Part shown: positions 7,106 through 14,916 of the stretch, one piece after another
How the letters are laid out: every line of letters starts with the position of its first letter
Position numbering within the stretch: the first letter of the stretch is position 1
DNA from: Candidatus Adlerbacteria bacterium
GTDB taxonomy: Bacteria; Patescibacteriota; Minisyncoccia; Phycocordibacterales; SBAW01
Reading direction: 5' to 3'
DNA length: 33,784 bases
NCBI GenBank assembly: GCA_903900775.1
Contig: CAIUOD010000017.1
Location: 1-33,784, forward strand
Made by a program: the position numbers and the translations under genes
The notes under the pieces: model-generated
Told to the model about the DNA's origin: nothing
The model's database searches: none
Seen by the model: the letters and a program-made list of their open reading frames with translations, nothing else

Positions 7106-8479
7106 ATGCTTCTGCACGACCAGGCAAAGAAGGTATACGAGTTTCTAGACGGATGGCAGTTCGAATTGATGTTCGTATCGCCGCTAGCTCTTTTTGTATT
7201 GTTTATTGTGGCGGTTGTCGCCGACCCGGGGGCGGTGTCGGGTGCGTTAAGCGCTACGATAGCTATCTCTCCCGTTTGGATACCGTTTTTCTTGGGCTCG
7301 TTTCTCCTGACTTCGTGGGTACTATACGCACGGTTCCAATTTTGGTTCAGGCAAGAATATGTACTGCTTCATATTCAACTCCCGCCCGAAGTTGAAAAGT
7401 CGCCTTTGGCGATGGAAGCATTTTTCATCGGTCTGTGGAATATTGGCGGAGAGACCACCTTTATCGACCGTGTTATACGAGGACAGTTTCGACCGGTGTG
7501 GTCACTCGAAATAGCGAGTACCGAAGGGCAGCTGGGTTTTTATTTGCACATGCGCAAGGGGTGGCGGCAAATAACCGAGGCGCGACTCTACGGGCAATTC
7601 CCCGAGGCAAAAATCACCGAAGTTGATGACTATGCCGCCAAAATTCCCTTCAATATCGAGGACTACGCCACCTCCGGCTCCGAATATGGTAAAAGCGGAT
7701 CGGTGCCACAAGCGCTCCCGATTAAAACCTATGTGGCTTACGGGCTTGATAAAAACCCAGATGAAGAGCTCAAGGTCGACCCCATCACGAACATCTTGGA
7801 GCTGTTGGCCCAGGTTGGCAAAGATGAGCATTTTTGGATGCAGATCATCTGCCGTGGACGCAAGCAGGATGAGTGGTACGGCTTTTATCTCAAGGAGAAT
7901 AAGTTCATTAAGCCAGCGCGGGAATATTTAGAGAAGCTAGTGAAGAGCGCAGCCGAACGGGCGAAAAGTTTCGCCGGAGGTGAAGCGGACGCCGCCAAAC
8001 AAGCGGCGTCGCGCGGGTTCATGCTTCTGTCGGAGGGCGAGCGTCGGCGTGTCGACGCTATCGAGCGCAGCATGACCAAGCTCATATTCGAGTGCGGCAT
8101 CCGTGTGGTATATATCGCCAAGGCCGAAAAATTTTCTGGCATCCACATCGGCGCCATGGTGCGCTTCTTCGACAGCGTTCGCGGGCAGGATGAGTATAAT
8201 TCGATCGGGCTGACCGATCGCGGCAACATACGCTTCGACTATCCGTGGCAAGATTTTATGAATATCCGCAGGAATACTGAATCGCGGCACCTCTATCATC
8301 GCTACAAAGACCGGGCCTATTTCTTTGTGCCGTACGACCAAGTGCCGATATTCCTCAATACCGAAGAGCTGGCAACCTTGTGGCACTTCCCGAGCTCGGT
8401 TATCAAAACACCCGGCCTCAATCGCATACCGTCGCGCGTTGCCGACGCTCCGGCTAATCTCCCGACTCTGCCGTCGTAA
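7106..8479 (+). CDS. CPR membrane protein; possibly resembling the N-terminal region of T4SS-type coupling ATPases but lacking the ATPase domain
   Basis: N-terminal TM segments, then LPPEVEKSPLAMEAFFIGLWN...; ends FLNTEELATLWHFPSSVIKTPGLNRIPSRVADAPANLPTLPS. No Walker A motif seen. Confidence 0.65.
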   Translation: MLLHDQAKKVYEFLDGWQFELMFVSPLALFVLFIVAVVADPGAVSGALSATIAISPVWIPFFLGSFLLTSWVLYARFQFWFRQEYVLLHIQLPPEVEKSPLAMEAFFIGLWNIGGETTFIDRVIRGQFRPVWSLEIASTEGQLGFYLHMRKGWRQITEARLYGQFPEAKITEVDDYAAKIPFNIEDYATSGSEYGKSGSVPQALPIKTYVAYGLDKNPDEELKVDPITNILELLAQVGKDEHFWMQIICRGRKQDEWYGFYLKENKFIKPAREYLEKLVKSAAERAKSFAGGEADAAKQAASRGFMLLSEGERRRVDAIERSMTKLIFECGIRVVYIAKAEKFSGIHIGAMVRFFDSVRGQDEYNSIGLTDRGNIRFDYPWQDFMNIRRNTESRHLYHRYKDRAYFFVPYDQVPIFLNTEELATLWHFPSSVIKTPGLNRIPSRVADAPANLPTLPS

Positions 8480-8480
8480 T

Positions 8481-9491
8481 ATGGATGTAAAGCAGCAATT
8501 TCAAGACGCTCATGCGTGGGCCGGAGAGGTGCGGATGTATGATCGGATTTTGCCGGGGGCTTTTTTAGGCGGCATTCTTCTTTTTTTGATTTACTTTGTG
8601 ACGCTCGGTGCGCCGACGAATTTCCCCAGCGGCACACTCATCAAAATTTCCCAAGGCGAAACGGTGGCACAGGCCGCAGAACTTCTTAAATCAAAAAATC
8701 TCATCCGCTCGACAACCATATTCGAAGGCATTTTACGCCTACGCTATGGCACGAGCGCCAATGTCGTCCCCGGAGAGTATTTCTTCCCGGGGCCGCAGGG
8801 GCTCATAACGGTGGCGCGCCGCTTGGCGAATGGCGACTACGAGCTAGTGCCCATGCGCGTCACGGTGCCCGAAGGTGCCAACACGCGGCAGATGGGTGAT
8901 CTCTTTAACGACAAAATCCCCGGCTTCGATGAGCAGGATTTCTTAACAAAATCAGCAAGCAAAGAGGGTTATCTTTTCCCCGACACGTACTTCTTTCTCC
9001 CCGGCGAGAGCGCCGACGATGTTATCCAGACAATGGAGAGTAATTTTACCAATCAATTAGGCGACCCAACGGTGCAAAAACAGGTCGTCGCCTTTGGCAA
9101 ACCCTTGAGCGACATCATCACGATGGCCTCTATTCTCGAGAAAGAAGGCGCGACCACCAAAGATCGCCGTATCATTTCGGGCATCTTGTGGAAGCGCATT
9201 TCGCTCGGCATGCCGCTCCAGGTTGATGCGGTCTTCCCCTACATCATCGACAAAAATTCGCTGCAGCTGACCAAGACCGATCTTAAAACCAAGTCGCCCT
9301 ACAACACGTATACCAACAAAGGCTTGCCACCCGGGCCGATTGCGAGCCCCAGCCTCGACTCCATCCTGGCCGCGGTTAACCCAACCAAATCAAATTACCT
9401 CTACTATCTCTCCGACATGCATAGCCAGATGCACTACAGCGCGACCTATGCAGGCCAGCTGGCAAACCAGCGAAAATATTTGGGCAGTTGA
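8481..9491 (+). CDS. mltG: Endolytic murein transglycosylase MltG
   Basis: PEGANTRQMGDLF, KEGYLFPDTYFF, ASILEKEGATTKDRRIISGILWKRISLGMPLQVDAV, SPYNTYTNKGLPPGPIASPSLDSILAAVNP. Start trimmed to ATG 8481 from the track ORF. Confidence 0.95.
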   Translation: MDVKQQFQDAHAWAGEVRMYDRILPGAFLGGILLFLIYFVTLGAPTNFPSGTLIKISQGETVAQAAELLKSKNLIRSTTIFEGILRLRYGTSANVVPGEYFFPGPQGLITVARRLANGDYELVPMRVTVPEGANTRQMGDLFNDKIPGFDEQDFLTKSASKEGYLFPDTYFFLPGESADDVIQTMESNFTNQLGDPTVQKQVVAFGKPLSDIITMASILEKEGATTKDRRIISGILWKRISLGMPLQVDAVFPYIIDKNSLQLTKTDLKTKSPYNTYTNKGLPPGPIASPSLDSILAAVNPTKSNYLYYLSDMHSQMHYSATYAGQLANQRKYLGS

Positions 9492-9516
9492 CGAACGATT
9501 TTCTAAGGGGTATTTT
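9488..9516 (+). promoter_or_regulatory. Promoter TTGACG-N17-TATTTT, overlapping the mltG stop codon
   Basis: TTGACG 9488-9493, 17-nt spacer, TATTTT 9511-9516, followed by AGCGCTTG. Confidence 0.7.
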
Positions 9517-9543
9517 AGCGCTTGAACAGCAGGAGACGTTACC

Positions 9544-9879
9544 ATGTCGGTAACTGTTATCGTTCTTCTCATCATCGTTCCCGTGTTCACCGTTGTGGTT
9601 CGCATGACGCTGAGAAGGTGGGCCGCCGATGAGGCTGTAGTCATACTCTCCAACCTCATCAAATACGAAGGGCTGATTAACATCTTCGAGCGTTACGGCA
9701 ATATTTGGGCCGTCGCCCACGAAAAAGGGCGTGTGATACACTACAAGATTTCGCGAAAAGGATGGCCGTCTTCTTGCACTATCCCTGAGCGGTGGGGAGA
9801 GCTTAAGCGGCTACCTTACAGGCAGATTTACGACGGGGTCACGTGTTTGCCTCGAGTCAAGGCAAGAGTAGGAGATTAG
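9544..9879 (+). CDS. Small orphan protein, hypothetical, N-terminal hydrophobic helix
   Basis: AGGAG Shine-Dalgarno at 9531-9535, 8 nt before the ATG; upstream promoter and downstream hairpin. Confidence 0.6.
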   Translation: MSVTVIVLLIIVPVFTVVVRMTLRRWAADEAVVILSNLIKYEGLINIFERYGNIWAVAHEKGRVIHYKISRKGWPSSCTIPERWGELKRLPYRQIYDGVTCLPRVKARVGD

Positions 9880-9928
9880 GTTGGCGTTAAACTATCACTC
9901 AATGACCGCTGCCTCGGCGGGACAAGGA

Positions 9929-9965
9929 AGCTAACCCCTGTCTCGTGCGAGGGGCGGCTTTTCTT
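9929..9965 (+). terminator. Rho-independent-like terminator
   Basis: AGCtaaCCCCT...AGGGGcggCTttt hairpin followed by a T-rich tract (ttttcttttttg). Confidence 0.65.
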
Positions 9966-10021
9966 TTTTGATGTTTTTGGAGTTAAAAATTAGAGGACAG
10001 GCACAAGAAAGCCCCCTATGA

Positions 10022-10027
10022 TATAAT
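10022..10027 (+). promoter_or_regulatory. -10 box TATAAT upstream of hicB-like gene
   Basis: TATAAT ends 12 nt before ATG 10040. Confidence 0.55.
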
Positions 10028-10039
10028 ACGAATATTCTT

Positions 10040-10342
10040 ATGAATACACCTAAAAAAGGCAAATTCAGACATATTGTTTTCAAAGATGGCGACACGTGGT
10101 ACGCGGTAGCCCTTGAGTTTAATATCGTTGAAGCGAGTGACGACCCAAAGCTTGCTTTTATGAACCTTCTTCAAGCAGTCGGCGGCTATGTTAAGTCTAT
10201 TGGTAAGATAAAAGGCGTTCGATTTGGAGCGTTGAACCAAAAAGCAGACCCGGAATATGAAAAACTCTGGACGAATCTAAATTCTCCCAAGCCGGTTAGA
10301 TCGCCGTATCAAATCGACATGTATGGTGTCTCTTCCGTCTAA
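10040..10342 (+). CDS. hicB: HicB-like antitoxin
   Basis: 100 aa; FRHIVFKDGDTWYAVALEFNIVEASDDPKLAFMNLLQAVGGYV matches the partial RNase-H-like HicB pattern; directly upstream of a HicA-like gene. Confidence 0.65.
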   Translation: MNTPKKGKFRHIVFKDGDTWYAVALEFNIVEASDDPKLAFMNLLQAVGGYVKSIGKIKGVRFGALNQKADPEYEKLWTNLNSPKPVRSPYQIDMYGVSSV

Positions 10343-10348
10343 TACTCA

Positions 10349-10576
10349 ATGCCGCGAGGTTTATTCAACTGGACATTCGATGAGGTTGTAGAGGTTCTTA
10401 AAGAACGCGGGTTTCGGCTTAACTATACTAACGGGAGTCACTATTACTATATAAAACATGTTGGTGGAGAATTGAAGAATGTTTGTGTCCCATTTCATGG
10501 CAAGAAAGTAATTAAGCCCAGAACTTTAAAGGGAATCATTCTGCAGTCCGGTATCCCGATGAGCGAGTGGCTTTAG
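10349..10576 (+). CDS. hicA: HicA-like mRNA interferase toxin
   Basis: 75 aa; VVEVLKERGFRLNYTNGSHYYYIKH...VCVPFHGKKVIKPRTLKGIILQSGI: the HicA GSH motif and (V)PxHGKK. Confidence 0.82.
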   Translation: MPRGLFNWTFDEVVEVLKERGFRLNYTNGSHYYYIKHVGGELKNVCVPFHGKKVIKPRTLKGIILQSGIPMSEWL

Positions 10577-10586
10577 ATTTTTAAAT

Positions 10587-10615
10587 TTGACAGAATTCTA
10601 ACCGAGCTGTATTTT
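10587..10615 (+). promoter_or_regulatory. Promoter TTGACA-N17-TATTTT
   Basis: TTGACA 10587-10592, 17-nt spacer, TATTTT 10610-10615, then AGCGCTTG as at 9517-9524. Confidence 0.7.
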
Positions 10616-10671
10616 AGCGCTTGCGCAACATAGTCCTTTGGCAGTGTTCAAGGGGCATAACGAGGAAAGAG

Positions 10672-10860
10672 ATGGGCATGACGACCGACTCCAAGCACTT
10701 CCCGCTCATAAATGCGGAAAAGGCTCTCCGCGCATTCGACGCCTTTGTTTTGCCCAGCGTCAGGGCGGCAATCGCTGGGGGAGATGTCGATGGCTGCCAC
10801 TTCCACGTGACGGTCCTCCGGCCGGGCGTACCCTACAAGGAAATAGACGAAAGCGTATAA
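10672..10860 (+). CDS. Short orphan ORF, hypothetical
   Basis: 62 aa; GAGGA at 10662-10666 upstream of ATG 10672 (or ATG 10678 in the same frame); preceded by a strong promoter. Confidence 0.45.
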   Translation: MGMTTDSKHFPLINAEKALRAFDAFVLPSVRAAIAGGDVDGCHFHVTVLRPGVPYKEIDESV

Positions 10861-10867
10861 CAAATAC

Positions 10868-12019
10868 ATGTCGGTGTTGCGGAAAAATAAGGGCAAGGTT
10901 TTTGTCGGCCTCTCGGGCGGGGTGGACTCGGCTGTGTCTGCGGCGCTACTCCAAAAACAAGGCTATGACGTCACCGGTGTTTTTATTCGCATCACCGTGC
11001 CGGGCTACCCCTGCACCGCCGGTGCCGACAGATTAGAGGCTATGCGCGTGGCGGCGCATCTGCGGATCCCATTTTTTGAGCTCGATTTATCCAAAGAATA
11101 TGCTCGAGACGTTTTTCAAGCTTCAATCAGGGGCTTTGGGGCGGGGGAGACGCCCAACCCCGACGCTTTGTGCAATCGCCAAATCAAATTCGGCGCGTTT
11201 TATCGCTTTGCCAAAGCGAACGGCGCGGATTTTATTGCCACCGGGCATTATGCAAAGCTCACGGCAACCGAACCTCTTAAAGCGAGTGTAAGACTTGGCC
11301 TAGCGGCCCGGAGCGCACGAGCGGGAGAGGTTCGGTTGTTAGTAGGCGCAGACTCCGAAAAAGACCAGTCCTATTTTCTTTGGGCGGTGCCACAGGAGGT
11401 GCTCGCGCAAACTATTTTCCCGGTCGGTGGCATGCATAAGGTGCAGGTGCGCGCGCTGGCAAAAAAGTTTAAATTGCCCAACGCGGGCCGCAAAGATAGT
11501 CAGGGTTTATGTTTTTTAGGCCCCATTTCTATTGATGAAATGCTTAAGCAAGAGTTGCGGCCGGAGCCAGGCGATGTGCTTTCAGAAGATGGCGAAATCA
11601 TAGGCCACCATGAGGGTGCCGAGCTCTATACGCTTGGCCAGCGGCACGGTTTTGAGACTTCGGCGCGCGGCGCCGACTCTAGCCCGCTGTATGTCATCGC
11701 CAAGAATATTGCGGCAAACACTATCACGGTCTCGCCAAATAAATATCCGCGCAATGCGGCAAAAACTAAAATTATTTTGCGAGACGAAAATTGGATAGGT
11801 CAAAAAGTCGAAGGCAAGGTGCAGGCGCGATTTCGTTATCGACAAAAACTTATACCCGCAACTATTTCTTTCTCGAACGGTCGTGCCGAAGTGGAACTCC
11901 AAGAGCCGCATTATGTGCCGGTGGGCCAATCCCTGGTGCTCTATGTCGGTGAGCAGGCCAGCCTGCCGGAAGGCAGGTGCCTCGGTGGCGGCAGTGTTGA
12001 TAAATCTGTCCTTGCCTAG
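10868..12019 (+). CDS. mnmA: tRNA-specific 2-thiouridylase MnmA
   Basis: GLSGGVDSAVSAALL (PP-loop), ETPNPDALCNRQIKFG, FIATGHYAK, DSEKDQSYFLWAV, GRKDSQGLCFLG, C-terminal CLGGG. Confidence 0.96.
   Translation: MSVLRKNKGKVFVGLSGGVDSAVSAALLQKQGYDVTGVFIRITVPGYPCTAGADRLEAMRVAAHLRIPFFELDLSKEYARDVFQASIRGFGAGETPNPDALCNRQIKFGAFYRFAKANGADFIATGHYAKLTATEPLKASVRLGLAARSARAGEVRLLVGADSEKDQSYFLWAVPQEVLAQTIFPVGGMHKVQVRALAKKFKLPNAGRKDSQGLCFLGPISIDEMLKQELRPEPGDVLSEDGEIIGHHEGAELYTLGQRHGFETSARGADSSPLYVIAKNIAANTITVSPNKYPRNAAKTKIILRDENWIGQKVEGKVQARFRYRQKLIPATISFSNGRAEVELQEPHYVPVGQSLVLYVGEQASLPEGRCLGGGSVDKSVLA
11265..11338. repeat. 74-nt in-frame insertion-like element with 13-bp perfect terminal inverted repeats inside mnmA
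   Basis: CAACCGAACCTCT (11265-11277) and AGAGGTTCGGTTG (11326-11338) are exact reverse complements. Confidence 0.75.
11962..11977. repeat. Palindrome CCTGCCGGAAGGCAGG in-frame near the 3' end of mnmA
   Basis: 6-bp arms CCTGCC/GGCAGG; encodes part of the extra QASLPEGR between VGE and CLGGG. Confidence 0.7.
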
Positions 12020-12041
12020 ATAATAAACGTATACTGAGGTT

Positions 12042-12485
12042 GTGGAAAAAGAACGGAGCGCCATCTTGCTGGTCCTTATGCTTTTGCTCATATGCCTGGG
12101 TTGGTTGAGTGTTTCGTTTTATCAGATACCGCCCGCGCAGAGGGTGGCGACAGTTGTTGCCGCGCCCACACCTGACACCACTTTTGTGCCCCCGGGGCAC
12201 ATCACTATCTACAACTCTTCGGCTAGTGGCCAAGAGACGTACAACGGCTCTCTCGACGTGCCCGCGTGCGACACGCTTGGTACCACTCTCTCTACCACCT
12301 GGGATAATCCTATCCATGTGTCCATCGCCCTCGATGTACTGTCCTATCCCGCGTGCACTACGGTGGGGACGACCACCAGCCCATTTTCTTTTTCGGTAAC
12401 AAAAGGCACGGCGACTACCACACCTGTTTTGGGCGGCGTGACGATAAATGATAAACCAGTTACGCTAACGCTTATTGAACGCTGA
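12042..12485 (+). CDS. Membrane-anchored hypothetical protein (GTG start)
   Basis: N-terminal TM helix (AILLVLMLLLICLGWLSVSFY), Ser/Thr-rich extracytoplasmic remainder; TATACT ends 6 nt before the GTG. Confidence 0.6.
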   Translation: MEKERSAILLVLMLLLICLGWLSVSFYQIPPAQRVATVVAAPTPDTTFVPPGHITIYNSSASGQETYNGSLDVPACDTLGTTLSTTWDNPIHVSIALDVLSYPACTTVGTTTSPFSFSVTKGTATTTPVLGGVTINDKPVTLTLIER

Positions 12486-12486
12486 T

Positions 12487-13329
12487 ATGGCTATACAGGT
12501 TGCCAAAGCGGATGGCGTGCGCGAGCCGTTTGATCCGGGGAAACTCCGCGGCTCGTTGAGCCGTGCGGGCGCCGCGCCCGAGGCCGCCGAATCGATAGCT
12601 AAAGACATCGAAGGTAAACTTTATGATGGCATCCCGACGCATGAGATTTATGCCGCGGCTTTTAAAGAATTGCGTGATCATCGGCGGCACGCCGCCGCGC
12701 GCTACTCGCTCAAGCGCGCCGTGGTCGAGTTCGGCCCCTCGGGTTTTCCTTTTGAGCAATATTTAGGGAAGCTTTTCAAGGCTGAAGGTTTTCTAGATAT
12801 CGCGGTCGATCAGATAATCCAGGGCGCGTGCGTTGAGCACGAAGTCGATGTCGTCTATCGCGATGGCGACAAACATTTTTATACCGAAGCGAAATTCCAC
12901 AACACGCTCGGCTTCAAAACCGATCTCAAAACCGTGCTCTATGTTAAAGCGCGCATTGATGACATTCGTGATGCCGCGAACGCTAAGGGTGCAAAAGGGG
13001 AGACCTGCGGTCTAGTCGTCACGAACACCAAATTCACCTCGATGGCTATCGCCTACGCGAGCTGTAAAGGTCTCGAGCTCTTGAGCTGGGATTACCCCGA
13101 GCAGCACACCCTGCACGAACGTATAGAGCAGATGAAGCTCTACCCGGTGACGGCGCTCACTAGTTTGTCGCAACATGAAAAAACGGCCCTGCTAAGCCAA
13201 AAAATAGTCTTGTGTAAGGACGTTTTAGACGACACGCGCGCTTTAGCCGCGGCGGGTATCCAAGGTGCTCGTGCCGAAAAGGTATTGGCCGAAGCCGGGG
13301 CATTGTGCATCCCCGAGGGTAAGATATAA
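12487..13329 (+). CDS. ATP-cone domain fused to PD-(D/E)XK (Mrr/restriction-endonuclease-like) nuclease
   Basis: N-term AIQVAKADGVREPFDPGKLRGSLSRAGA...; central EVDVVYRDGDKHFYTEAKFH (D...ExK). ATG 12487 is used instead of the track start. Confidence 0.8.
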   Translation: MAIQVAKADGVREPFDPGKLRGSLSRAGAAPEAAESIAKDIEGKLYDGIPTHEIYAAAFKELRDHRRHAAARYSLKRAVVEFGPSGFPFEQYLGKLFKAEGFLDIAVDQIIQGACVEHEVDVVYRDGDKHFYTEAKFHNTLGFKTDLKTVLYVKARIDDIRDAANAKGAKGETCGLVVTNTKFTSMAIAYASCKGLELLSWDYPEQHTLHERIEQMKLYPVTALTSLSQHEKTALLSQKIVLCKDVLDDTRALAAAGIQGARAEKVLAEAGALCIPEGKI

Positions 13330-13359
13330 TCGTTGCATTATTTCAATAGTAATAGTTAT

Positions 13360-14037
13360 ATGGCAGATAATAATCAGAACGGTCAGAACGCGCAGCAAAA
13401 CAACCGGCCTCCTATGACCAGCAATATGAACAATCGTCCGGCAGTTCAGCCGCCCGTGAACACCGGTAGTTCTGCGTGGTGGGTTGTGGGCGGCGTCATC
13501 ATCGTCGTAGCGCTCATCGCGTGGGCTTTTGTCGCCGCGCGCCGCGCAGATAAAACGGGAAATGAGGCAGTTGAGACCGCGACCACTACGAGCACCATAA
13601 ACGACGAGAACGCGAGTGTAACGCCAAGCACGGTTACCCCGGCGGTAAACACCACAACGGCGGTAGCTTCTGCTAATGTGCTCCCGAGCACGGTTCCGGT
13701 TGGCATGAGTGCCGACGCGAGCCAGCTCACGGTACCAACGCCGCAGGCGGCCGGTTCTCAAGTAGAAGTATCCAATATGGTGGCTACGGTGCCGACCTGG
13801 GTGGTCATTTACGAAAACAATAATGGCAAGGCGGGGAATGCCTTGGGTGCCGCACTCTTCCTCCCCGGCCACACGAGCAGCCAGGTAGAGCTCTTGCGCA
13901 ATACGGTTGCTGGCCAGACCTATCTCGTGAGCGAAGCCCAGGACACCGACGGCACGCACGTCTTCTCGCTCAAAGGTGACGCGCCAGTGCTCGATCAAAA
14001 CAACAGCCAGATCTGGGTGCAGTTTCAGGCAAATTAG
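13360..14037 (+). CDS. Single-TM anchored extracytoplasmic protein, possible DUF7282-like domain
   Basis: N-out low-complexity Asn/Gln region, TM helix WWVVGGVIIVVALIAWAFVAA, Thr-rich linker, C-terminal domain VPTWVVIYENNNGKAGNALGAALFLPGHTSSQVEL... Confidence 0.6.
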   Translation: MADNNQNGQNAQQNNRPPMTSNMNNRPAVQPPVNTGSSAWWVVGGVIIVVALIAWAFVAARRADKTGNEAVETATTTSTINDENASVTPSTVTPAVNTTTAVASANVLPSTVPVGMSADASQLTVPTPQAAGSQVEVSNMVATVPTWVVIYENNNGKAGNALGAALFLPGHTSSQVELLRNTVAGQTYLVSEAQDTDGTHVFSLKGDAPVLDQNNSQIWVQFQAN

Positions 14038-14063
14038 TAGAGACACTTAAAGCAGGTTAGAAT

Positions 14064-14094
14064 AAACGGCGTCCGCCCTAGGCGGACGCCGTTT
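14064..14094. repeat. Perfect 14-bp hairpin AAACGGCGTCCGCC-cta-GGCGGACGCCGTTT between genes
   Basis: Exact reverse-complement arms 14064-14077 and 14081-14094; ends 3 nt before the next ATG. Confidence 0.9.
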
Positions 14095-14097
14095 GCC

Positions 14098-14916
14098 ATG
14101 AGCCAATACTACAAACCCCACCGAAAAACTGACTGGAATTATAATGGGCCGCGTTTCCGCCTCTCTCGCTCAAAGATCGCGCTCTTTATCGAATGCCCGC
14201 GCTGTTTTTATATCGACAATAAGCTGGGTGTCGCGCGGCCGCCGGGCTTCCCCTTCAATCTCAACAGCGCGGTCGACGCGCTCTTCAAAAAAGAGTTCGA
14301 CGTGCATCGCGCGGCTGGCTCCAAACACCCAATCATGGAGCGATACGGGGTAGATGCCGTGCCGTTTCAGCACCCAGACATCGACGAGTGGCGCGAAAAT
14401 TTTAAAGGCATAGCAATCGCACACGCGCCGACTGGTTTGACGGTCTGCGGAGCCGTTGACGATGTCTGGGTCAACCCAAAAGGCGAGCTTATCGTTGTCG
14501 ATTACAAATCGACCAGCAAAGATGCAAAAATAGAGACCCTCGACGAGCCGTGGCATGACGGCTATAAGCGTCAGATGGAAATCTATCAGTGGCTCCTGCG
14601 TCAAAAAGGCTTCACGGTTTCTGACATCGGCTACTTTGTCTATGCCAACGCAAGCAAAGATCGTGCTGGCTTCGACGGCAAGCTCGAATTTGAGGTAACG
14701 CTCATCTCATACACGGGTGCCACCAATTGGGTCGAGCCGACCCTCGCAAGCCTCAAGGCCTGTCTCGATGCCGGCAAACTCCCTGATTCTTCATCCGACT
14801 GCGACTATTGTGTATATCGCGAGGCGGTAGATGAGGTGTTGATCAAACCGGCTGCGGTGAGTAAAAAAGAGAAACAATATGAGGCACCAACCCCAAGTTC
14901 TGACCAGCTTTTCTAA
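14098..14916 (+). CDS. RecB/Cas4-like PD-(D/E)XK nuclease family protein
   Basis: RLSRSKIALFIECPRCFYID, GAVDDVWVNPKGELIVVDYKSTSKD (D..DYK), QMEIYQWLL (QxxxY), C-terminal CDYCVYR. Confidence 0.85.
   Translation: MSQYYKPHRKTDWNYNGPRFRLSRSKIALFIECPRCFYIDNKLGVARPPGFPFNLNSAVDALFKKEFDVHRAAGSKHPIMERYGVDAVPFQHPDIDEWRENFKGIAIAHAPTGLTVCGAVDDVWVNPKGELIVVDYKSTSKDAKIETLDEPWHDGYKRQMEIYQWLLRQKGFTVSDIGYFVYANASKDRAGFDGKLEFEVTLISYTGATNWVEPTLASLKACLDAGKLPDSSSDCDYCVYREAVDEVLIKPAAVSKKEKQYEAPTPSSDQLF

Noticed and set aside
9880-9970. Possible tRNA or ncRNA in the gap after the 9544 gene
   Set aside because: No cloverleaf or T-loop (GGTTCGA) found; the structure is explained by a terminator hairpin with T-tract.
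14098-14916. Cas4 as part of a CRISPR system
   Set aside because: No cas1/cas2, no repeat array and no other cas gene in the window; a stand-alone RecB-like nuclease is the safer call.
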